Positions 17,576-23,876 of a stretch of 64,000 bases of DNA are shown one piece after another. A program made the position numbers and the translations under genes. Origin of the DNA: JASHPR01 sp963833885 (lineage in GTDB: Bacteria; Actinomycetota; Actinomycetes; Streptosporangiales; Streptosporangiaceae); assembly GCA_963833885.1 (NCBI GenBank), contig CAWHZU010000031.1, forward strand, positions 456,639 to 520,638, written 5' to 3'. The notes beneath the pieces are model-generated. The model saw only the letters and a program-made list of their open reading frames with translations. It had not been told where the DNA came from and made no database searches. Numbering within the stretch: the stretch's first letter is position 1; the number at the start of each line of letters is the position of its first letter.

Positions 17576-18252
17576 GGTCCTGGCCTTTCTGTGGTGGTTC
17601 GGGTTGTGGTGGTGTTCCAGCGGGGGGTGCGGGCATAGCGCGGGTGCCATACCGCCCGGTAGAGGAGCCGGGTGGGCGGCGGGAGCGTGCTGAGCACTCG
17701 CTTGCTGGTGTCGGCTGAGGCGCCGTCGAGCATCCAGGGGAAGAACTCGGCGCCTCCTCGCAGGCCCTGGATCTTCCCGGTCGCCTTCCGGAACGCGGCC
17801 CAGCCCGCTGGTCCCAGGTGCGCCTCGACGAGGGGCAGTGCCTGGTCTTCCTCATGTTTCATGTGGGCGGCGAGCGTCTGGGCCAGCGCGGCGGCGTTGT
17901 CCGCCAGGCCAGCACGGCCGGAGGCGGCGAGGGAGGTGTCGACCTGAGCGAGCAGCGGGTCGATGCGGGCGTGCTCGGCTTCCATCGCATCCAGCACGGC
18001 CATCTGGTCGGGCCGGATGACCTTCTGCCGCAGCGGCGGCCACAATGAGGTGTCCTCGGCGGTGTGGTGGACGTGCAACTGGTTTTTGAAGGTCGCCCAG
18101 CCGGTCCTTACGGCGGGATCGGCGGTCTGGCCCGCCTCGACGGCGGCGGTGAGGTACCGCAGGTCCCGGTGGAAGGCGTCGTGCACGGCATACATGAGCG
18201 TGAAGTCGACCTTGCCCTGGAGCGGACGGCGGCGGGTGTCACTGGTGGTCAT
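17572..18252 (-). CDS. Hemerythrin HHE domain protein
   Basis: 226 residues. The diiron ligands are visible across a four-helix bundle: AVHDAFHRDL, NQLHVHHTAEDTSLWP, EAEHARIDPLL and LAAHMKHEEDQALPLVE. A C-terminal extension after residue 165 has an unusual Thr/Arg-rich end. Such proteins bind O2 or NO or take part in redox or nitrosative stress. It is the first gene of a two-gene operon with the reductase (4-nt overlap) and lies divergent from a MarR gene with twin palindromes between. Confidence 0.88.
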   Translation of the reverse strand: MTTSDTRRRPLQGKVDFTLMYAVHDAFHRDLRYLTAAVEAGQTADPAVRTGWATFKNQLHVHHTAEDTSLWPPLRQKVIRPDQMAVLDAMEAEHARIDPLLAQVDTSLAASGRAGLADNAAALAQTLAAHMKHEEDQALPLVEAHLGPAGWAAFRKATGKIQGLRGGAEFFPWMLDGASADTSKRVLSTLPPPTRLLYRAVWHPRYARTPRWNTTTTRTTTERPGP

Positions 18253-18328
18253 CGGGACTCCTTGTGATCTGCGGGACGGGGATCATGACGTCTCCACCCG
18301 TCGTTTATGAGGTACATTATTTCTTTCA

Positions 18329-18355
18329 CATATAATATGGAGATCATATCATATG
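18329..18355. promoter_or_regulatory. Twin palindromes overlapping promoter and start of marR
   Basis: CATATAATATG (18329-18339) and CATATCATATG (18345-18355) are two copies of CATAT-N-ATATG, 16 bp apart, in an AT-rich island of a GC-rich genome. A consensus -10 hexamer, TATAAT, is embedded at 18331-18336, and the second copy contains the ATG of the MarR gene. This fits autorepression and shared control of the divergent hemerythrin operon. Confidence 0.65.
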
Positions 18356-18844
18356 AACGAGACATCATCTGTCGACCCGGGCGCGGTGCCGCACCGGGGA
18401 CAGCTGAACCAGGCGGTCAGGGAGTCACTACGCGACCTGAGCATTCAGATGTCCCTGCTCAGCAACCGCATCGGCGGCCACCTCGACCTCAAGGGGACCG
18501 ACCTGGAGTGCCTGGATCTCATCGACCGTTACGGCCCGCTCAGCCCCAGCGCGCTGGCCCGGCGGGCCGGCCTGCACCCCGCCACCATGACCGGCATCCT
18601 CGACCGGCTCGAACGCGACGGCTGGATCGTCCGCGAGCGTGACCCAGCCGACCGCCGCGGCGTCCTCGTCCAGCCGGTGCGCAGCCGGCGCGCAGAGGTG
18701 CTCCGCCTCGCGTCCGGGATGAACGCGGAGATGGCGCAGATCTGCGCGGGCTATCAGGACGACGAACTTGAGCTCATCGCCGGCTTCCTGCGCCGCACCG
18801 CCGACGCCGGCCGGACCGCCGCTGAAGAGCTCGATGCAAGCTGA
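18353..18844 (+). CDS. MarR-family transcriptional regulator
   Basis: 163 residues. The winged helix spans about 50-120: DLECLDLIDRYGPLSPSALARRAGL, the recognition helix HPATMTGILDRLERDGWIV and the wing RERDPADRRGVLVQPV. C-terminal helices form the dimer interface. ATG 18353 has GGAG ten bases upstream and lies inside a palindrome. The -10 hexamer ends 16 bases before the start, so the leader is very short. It likely controls itself and the divergent hemerythrin-reductase operon. The ligand is unknown. Confidence 0.9.
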   Translation: MNETSSVDPGAVPHRGQLNQAVRESLRDLSIQMSLLSNRIGGHLDLKGTDLECLDLIDRYGPLSPSALARRAGLHPATMTGILDRLERDGWIVRERDPADRRGVLVQPVRSRRAEVLRLASGMNAEMAQICAGYQDDELELIAGFLRRTADAGRTAAEELDAS

Positions 18845-19091
18845 GCCGCTGCTTCCCTGCGGTGGCGACCTTTGTAACCCCCGCTATTAAAGATCTTTAG
18901 CCGTACCGGGTCTTTCGCAATATCTCGTCACCATGACGGACACGTTGAAGAAACGCTCTTGCGTCACATTTATGCTGTGGCGCGCCAATAAGAAATAGCC
19001 GCCAGTTATCCACGCCTACGGTAATTCCGGGGATAGCATCATGTGGTTACTCAGATTAGCTGCGGATAGCGAATAGCGGAGGGCCTGAATA

Positions 19092-20000
19092 ATGAGCTTT
19101 CGAAGCGCTGCCATTGGGCTCGCCAAGCGCGCGATGCCGGGGCGCGCCCGGATCTGCCTCGGCGCGGCCGCCGCATCGGCACTGCTCGCGGGCGCGGTCG
19201 CGCTCGCGGCACCCGCCACCGCGAACGCGAGCAGCGTGGCAGGTGCCGGTCACGCAACTCCTTCCAGCTGGGCCGTTCACCTGCTGCCGCTGAACGCGAT
19301 GCCGGTCGGCTCGGTCGCGTTCGGCCGGGGCAGCCGCAACCGCCTCACCGTCAGCGTCGTGATGTACGGGCTGACGCCCGGCTCGTCGCACCGCGTGAAC
19401 CTGCTGTCGTCGACCCGGTATTACGTCATCCGGTTCGGCACGATGACCGCCAACAGCGTCGGCCAGGTGCGGGCCACACTGACCAGCAACTACACCGGCC
19501 CATGGGTGCCCGGGATGCGGCTGGTGATCCACATGGGCGTGGGGCATGGCAGCGTCGCCAGGCAGCGGATCGCCCAGACCGGGGTACTGGGCCGCTTCAC
19601 CACCCGGTGGCACCGGCTCACCTCCGTCGAGTACAGCTACACCGGCGTCAGCTACGGCACGCCCAGCGGCGTTGCCACGATCTCGTACAGCTCGCGCCAC
19701 AAGACGCTGACCGTCACGGTCAACGCCAGCGGAGTCACGCCTGGGCTGCACGCCGCGCACATCCACCTGGGCAGCTGCATGAGCCAGGGACCGGTCAAGT
19801 ACATGCTGAAGGACCTGCTGGCCAACAGCCGCGGCAAGATCGTGAACGCCGTGCGGGTCTTCACCAACGTCACGACGCCGATCCCGGCGAGCGGCTGGTA
19901 TCTCAACATTCACCAGGGGAACAGCAACCAGATCCTCAGCAACGGCAACCCAACCATTTACTTCCGCCCGCTCCTGTGCGCGAACATCAGCGGACGCTAG
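19092..20000 (+). CDS. Secreted CHRD-like domain protein
   Basis: 302 residues. A signal peptide spans about 1-46 (ALLAGAVALAAPATANAS). Two similar beta-rich domains follow. The second has the CHRD pattern: KTLTVTVNASGVTPGLHAAH, HIHLGSCMSQGP and ASGWYLNIHQG, ending in a Cys that may pair with the earlier one. CHRD (chordin) domains occur in extracellular proteins of unknown bacterial role. GGAGGG eight bases before the ATG supports the start. The 247-bp upstream gap is AT-richer and includes AAAGATCTTT (18889-18898) but no convincing promoter. Monocistronic, ended by the hairpin at 20012. Confidence 0.8.
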   Translation: MSFRSAAIGLAKRAMPGRARICLGAAAASALLAGAVALAAPATANASSVAGAGHATPSSWAVHLLPLNAMPVGSVAFGRGSRNRLTVSVVMYGLTPGSSHRVNLLSSTRYYVIRFGTMTANSVGQVRATLTSNYTGPWVPGMRLVIHMGVGHGSVARQRIAQTGVLGRFTTRWHRLTSVEYSYTGVSYGTPSGVATISYSSRHKTLTVTVNASGVTPGLHAAHIHLGSCMSQGPVKYMLKDLLANSRGKIVNAVRVFTNVTTPIPASGWYLNIHQGNSNQILSNGNPTIYFRPLLCANISGR

Positions 20001-20011
20001 CGGACTCCTGC

Positions 20012-20049
20012 GGTGGCTCCGGCCAGCGATGTCGCCGGCCGGAGCCACC
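20012..20049. terminator. Bidirectional hairpin terminator
   Basis: GGTGGCTCCGGCC, a 12-base loop and an exact complement make a 13-bp stem between the stops of two convergent genes (CHRD protein and lipoprotein). Confidence 0.78.
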
Positions 20050-20073
20050 CCGGGACCCGTCTGATCGGTAGTG

Positions 20074-20739
20074 CTAGGCGGGTTCCCAGCGCCATCCGTC
20101 GTTGTCCTCGCAGATGATCGTTTCGCCATCACCGGCCAGGCCGGTCATGCCGTGATCATCGTCCCGGCAGAACTCGCCAGGCTCGTAGCAGGTGCCTTCA
20201 TCGCTGATCGGGTAGCACGAAGCCGCGGGCTGAGGAGCGGCTGGCGGCGTGGTCGGCGGCGGCGTGGTCGGCTGGGCCGGCGCCGCCACGGTGACCGCCC
20301 CCGCCCGGGGCCGCAGCCTTGCCCGGCAGCTACCGGTGCTTCCGCTGCTGGACACGCTCACGGTGATCACGACCAGAGAACCTGGCGTGGCGTTGCCGAC
20401 CCGGAATCTCAGCGTCCGGGTGCCGTTGCCTTTGGCCCGGATGGCTGCGCCCCCGCCGTGCAGCCATGCGAGCGGCCCGCTCGCGGTCACCTGCGCACCC
20501 GCCGCGGTGCGGACTCGTATTTTCGCGATCGTGTGGTCAGCGGGCCGCCAGGCGACGGCATTGGCATGACACACGAGGCTCGACGTTGCCCGGGCCGCCG
20601 ACGTGGCGGTAGGCCGCGGAGTCGAGTCCGCCGTGGCCGAGCCGCCGCTCTTCGAGCCATTGGCGTTAGCGCAACCGACGATGGCGGCTAACAGCGCGAC
20701 TATTGCTATCGGGCCTGACCAGGCCGGATGGCGCAGCAT
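20074..20739 (-). CDS. Lipoprotein with Cys-rich C-terminal domain
   Basis: 221 residues. A lipobox, LLAAIVGCANA, places the lipidated Cys at residue 23, so it should be anchored outside the membrane. A Thr/Ser-rich stretch is followed by a beta-rich domain (TLRFRVGNATPGSLVVITVSV), a Pro/Thr linker, and a compact C-terminal module with four Cys: SCYPISDEGTCYEPGEFC and AGDGETIICEDNDGWRWE. That module is common at the ends of secreted actinobacterial proteins; its function is unknown to me. Monocistronic; the 135-bp gap behind it shows nothing. Confidence 0.78.
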   Translation of the reverse strand: MLRHPAWSGPIAIVALLAAIVGCANANGSKSGGSATADSTPRPTATSAARATSSLVCHANAVAWRPADHTIAKIRVRTAAGAQVTASGPLAWLHGGGAAIRAKGNGTRTLRFRVGNATPGSLVVITVSVSSSGSTGSCRARLRPRAGAVTVAAPAQPTTPPPTTPPAAPQPAASCYPISDEGTCYEPGEFCRDDDHGMTGLAGDGETIICEDNDGWRWEPA

Positions 20740-20874
20740 GAATTCGTCCCCCCAATGCTCTGACTACTTTCCGCGCCCGGGATGCGTCTAGGCCATCCTG
20801 GGGTGTTTGCGGCTTGCACCCTGCTAGACGTTTTGCCGCGCAGCGCAGAGCACGCTGCGGCCATGGGGATGTCC

Positions 20875-21978
20875 CTAGAGTCTCTGGGCTTGCCCGATCC
20901 GGCCGACGAGCTGATCGCGGAACTCTGCGCTCGTGCTGGATCCGCCCAGGTCGGGCGTTATGACGCCGTCGGCTACGGTGCTGCGGATCGCGCCGGAGAT
21001 CCATTCGGCCTCGGTGGCGTACCCGAGATGATCGAGCAGCATCGCGGCGCTCGCCACCGCTCCGATGGGGTTCGCGATCCCCTTCCCGGCGATGTTCGGC
21101 GCCGAGCCGTGCACCGGCTCGAACATGCTGGGCGCGCGGCGCTGCGGGTTCAGGTTCGCGCTGCACCCGAGGCCGAGGCTGCCCGACAGCGCGCTGCCCA
21201 GGTCGGACAGGATGTCGGCGTGCAGGTTCGAGGCGACGACCACGGACAGGCTTTCCGGCTCGAGGACCATGCGCGCGGCCATCGCGTCGACCAGGCATCG
21301 GTCGGTGGACACGCCAGGGTAGTCACGAGCTACCCGTTCCAGGACCTCATCCCAGAGCACCATGCCGAAACGCTGAGCATTGCTCTTCGTGACGCTGGTG
21401 ACGTGCCGCACGGGCCGGGCCAGCGCCAGCCCGAAGGCGTAGCGCATGATCCGCTCGCAGCCCACATCGGTGAACAGGGCGGTCTCCAGCGCGACCTCGC
21501 CGCCCTGGCCGCGCGCGCCGAGGTTCCGGCCGCCGATGCCCGAGTATTCGCCCTCGCTGTTCTCCCGCACGACCACCCAGCTCGTCCCGGCCAGCCCGGT
21601 GTTGCGGAGCGGCCCGCGAACGCCGGGCAGGAACGTGACCGGCCGGACGTTGGCCCACAGATCGAGACCCTGGCAGATCGCGAGCCGGAGGCCCCAGAGG
21701 CTGACGTGGTCGGGGACGGTGGGCCAGCCGACCGCGCCGAAGTAGATCGCGTCGAACCCGCGAAGCTGGTCCAGGCCGTCGGCGGCCATCATCCGGCCGT
21801 GCCGCACGTAGTAGTCGCAGCCCCATCCGAACTCGGTCCACCGGACACCGAACGCGCCGGAACGGGCGGCCGCCGCCTCCACCACGGCCTTGCCCACCGC
21901 AATGACCTCGCCGCCGATTCCGTCACCGGGTATGACGGCGATCGACAGTTCCGGCACGGACGGGTTCCCGTCAGGCAT
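20875..21978 (-). CDS. Isocitrate/isopropylmalate-type dehydrogenase, tartrate dehydrogenase-like
   Basis: 367 residues of the beta-decarboxylating dehydrogenase family. VIPGDGIGGEVIAVG starts the fold; VRENSEGEYSGIGG, VTSVTKSNAQRFG, DAMAARMVLEPESLSVVVASNLHADILSDL (metal Asp residues) and FEPVHGSAPNIAGKGIANPIG follow. The C-terminus has ATEAEWISGAIRSTV. It most resembles TtuC-type tartrate dehydrogenase/decarboxylase rather than LeuB. It oxidises a D-malate/tartrate-like acid with NAD. The ATG overlaps the C45 peptidase stop by 8 nt, so it is the last gene of that operon. Confidence 0.88.
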   Translation of the reverse strand: MPDGNPSVPELSIAVIPGDGIGGEVIAVGKAVVEAAAARSGAFGVRWTEFGWGCDYYVRHGRMMAADGLDQLRGFDAIYFGAVGWPTVPDHVSLWGLRLAICQGLDLWANVRPVTFLPGVRGPLRNTGLAGTSWVVVRENSEGEYSGIGGRNLGARGQGGEVALETALFTDVGCERIMRYAFGLALARPVRHVTSVTKSNAQRFGMVLWDEVLERVARDYPGVSTDRCLVDAMAARMVLEPESLSVVVASNLHADILSDLGSALSGSLGLGCSANLNPQRRAPSMFEPVHGSAPNIAGKGIANPIGAVASAAMLLDHLGYATEAEWISGAIRSTVADGVITPDLGGSSTSAEFRDQLVGRIGQAQRL

Positions 21979-23152
21979 TGCTCACAGTCTGTGACAGCGC
22001 AGCGTCCCGCGCGCCCGACAGCGAGCTGGGCTTGTCGAGGAGCCCGCCGAAGCTGAGCTGCTCGAACGGATGCGTGCACGGGCTGCCGCTCGCCAGCCAC
22101 ATCTGCCGCTCGGCCAGGTCCATCACAACCGACAGCACGGTGGCGTCCTGATCAATCGGCTGCACGCGCGGGTCGGGGTGACCGCAGATGCTGGTGGGCC
22201 AGCCGGCGTGGTCGGAGAGAAGCTCGCCGATCGCCTTGACGTCCCAGGTGGCGCTGCCGCTGAGCTCGCCTGCCACACGCTGCAGCCGAATCAGGCTGTC
22301 GGGCATCGCATACAGCGACACCTCGTCCACTCCGGGCGGCAGGCTGAGGAAGTGGTTGGTGTGGGCGAGGCTGCCGTCCTGCGGGATCTGCCAGCTCAGC
22401 GCCCGGAAGTCGCCCGGCGCGGCCTCCACGTTGACCGCGACGTCGTCGGCGTGCGCGATGAGGTAGTTGGCCGACGACGATCGCGGCGCGGCCTGGGCCA
22501 TCGCCGCGGCATCGGTCAACGTCTCGCAGCCGGCCATCAGGCGGAGCATGACGTGGTACGGGATTCCCGGCTCCCCCCGGTCCGCCGAGCTCACCAGGGC
22601 GTTCGTGACCACGCCGAGCCCGGCCGAATTCATGCTGGCCTTGGCGAGCAGGCCCGCCTCGACGAGGGTCACGAAGTTAGGCCGGTCATCGGGCTGCTCG
22701 ACTTCGAGCACGACGACGGTCTCGAACGCGTGCGGCATCCAGTCCCAGTTCTGGGCCAGCAGCGGGCGCCCGGCTCGCGTCCTGCGGGATAGCAGGGCAA
22801 GGGCGGTGCACTCCCTGGCCCGGGCGGCGCGCTGCGCAGCCGCTTCCCTGGCGCTGGCCGCGAAGATGATCTCGGTGCGTGCGTTGATCGCCAGCACGTC
22901 GCCCGCCGGCAGCCCGGAGCCCTCGGCGATGCCCTCGATCTCCTGCATCACGTCCGGCGCCAGATCCCGGATCGGCTTCTCGTAACGGGCCGCGGACGCG
23001 ACGGCCTGTTCCCAGCTCCAGCCGGCCGTGTTCGCGAAGATTTCCGCGTAGCTGGCCCGGCTGAGCTGGATGCGCTCCCGCGCCTGTTCGCCGTACGCCC
23101 GGCCACGCTGCCGGGCGTCGCCGCTGATCCTTAGCCGCGGGTAGGTGTTCAC
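21971..23152 (-). CDS. C45-family Ntn-hydrolase (acyltransferase/amidase type)
   Basis: 393 residues. The N-terminal segment (YPRLRISGDARQRGRAYGEQ) and the autoprocessing site before Cys in RARECTALALLS are those of acyl-CoA:6-aminopenicillanate acyltransferase-like proteins. The conserved GRPLLAQNWDWMP follows, with SMNSAGLGVVTNAL and SANYLIAHADDVAVNVEAA. The precursor cleaves itself and the new N-terminal Cys is the nucleophile; the natural substrate is some amide. The GTG start at 23152 has GGGAGG upstream. It follows the ruined deacetylase and overlaps the dehydrogenase by 8 nt. No signal peptide, so cytoplasmic. Confidence 0.87.
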   Translation of the reverse strand: MNTYPRLRISGDARQRGRAYGEQARERIQLSRASYAEIFANTAGWSWEQAVASAARYEKPIRDLAPDVMQEIEGIAEGSGLPAGDVLAINARTEIIFAASAREAAAQRAARARECTALALLSRRTRAGRPLLAQNWDWMPHAFETVVVLEVEQPDDRPNFVTLVEAGLLAKASMNSAGLGVVTNALVSSADRGEPGIPYHVMLRLMAGCETLTDAAAMAQAAPRSSSANYLIAHADDVAVNVEAAPGDFRALSWQIPQDGSLAHTNHFLSLPPGVDEVSLYAMPDSLIRLQRVAGELSGSATWDVKAIGELLSDHAGWPTSICGHPDPRVQPIDQDATVLSVVMDLAERQMWLASGSPCTHPFEQLSFGGLLDKPSSLSGARDAALSQTVSNA

Positions 23153-23728
23153 GACGTCCTCCCTGAACGGGCGCGATCGGGCCGGCCTGGTGCAGCGCGG
23201 CCACTCTGGCGATCTCATCGGCGCGGGCGACCCAGACGCTGCTGTCGGCGACGGCCGCCGCGATCAGCTCGTCGAGCAGCGGCAGCCGGCCCGGCCGGCC
23301 TATGACCTGGGGATGGAAGGTCCACACGGCGATCCCGCCGAGCCCGGCGATGCCGCTCGCCTCCTCGCTCCACAGCTGCCTGACCTCGGCGGCCGAGCGG
23401 ATTGTCTTGTCAAAGTTGCCCAGTGAGAACGAGAAGTGCGCGGCGGCGTCGAGCAGCCAGTGCACGGGGAGCTCGATCAGCGAGGTGCCGGGGTGCTGGT
23501 ACGGCCGGATGTCGTCCATGAGGTTCGACGCGTAGCTGTGGCGGCGCAGGATGTCGAGGATGAGCGGCACCGCGACCTTCGGGCCATAGGCGCCCTGGGA
23601 CAGCACTCCGGCAGGCCGGCCGCCTGCAGGTCGGCGATCCAGACTTCCTCGCCGTCGAGATCAAAGGTGAAGCAGGCCGCTGACTCCCGGCCGTCCGGCC
23701 ACATCGACTGCTGGCTCATCACGGACAT
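23153..23728 (-). pseudogene. Polysaccharide deacetylase with core deleted
   Basis: The start (MSVMSQQSMWPDGRESAACF, then FTFDLDGEEVWIAD) is the first strand of a NodB-type deacetylase. A frameshift near 23605 leads to LSQGAYGPKVAVPLILDILRRH. The next residues, SYASNLMDDIRPYQHPGTSLIELP, belong near the C-terminal end of the domain. The intervening region, which in family members holds the metal histidines and the catalytic base (roughly 100 residues), is absent. SLGNFDKTIRSAAEVRQLW and TFHPQVIGRPGRLPLLDELI complete the end. No separate stop is visible before the C45 gene. A frameshift plus loss of the active site means no deacetylase activity, although downstream genes can still be expressed. 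Confidence 0.78.
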
Positions 23729-23769
23729 CCTCTGCCTGCGGCGACGTTCCCGTCCAGCCGCCCGGTCGT

Positions 23770-23860
23770 CTAGCCGCGCCAGGGCGAAACCGCGGCGACA
23801 CCCAGGTACCGGAAGTAGGCAACGTTGCGGGTCACGACCTGCAGACCGTGCACCCTCCCG
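23770..23860 (-). pseudogene. C-terminal remnant of a PIN-domain (VapC-like) toxin
   Basis: About 27 codons reading VHGLQVVTRNVAYFRYLGVA and ending in VSPWRG before a TAG at 23770. This matches the last strand and helix of VapC toxins (HGLxVVTRNxxxFxxLGVxVxxPW), including the Thr-Arg-Asn that carries part of the metal site. No upstream part or antitoxin is recognisable. It is a fossil of a lost toxin-antitoxin locus between the deacetylase relic and the repeat protein. Confidence 0.55.
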
Positions 23861-23876
23861 GTAACGGGCTGATCAT

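Noticed and set aside
20740..20874. Small frames between lipoprotein and dehydrogenase genes
   Set aside because: No ribosome sites, poor codon use and no recognisable sequence.
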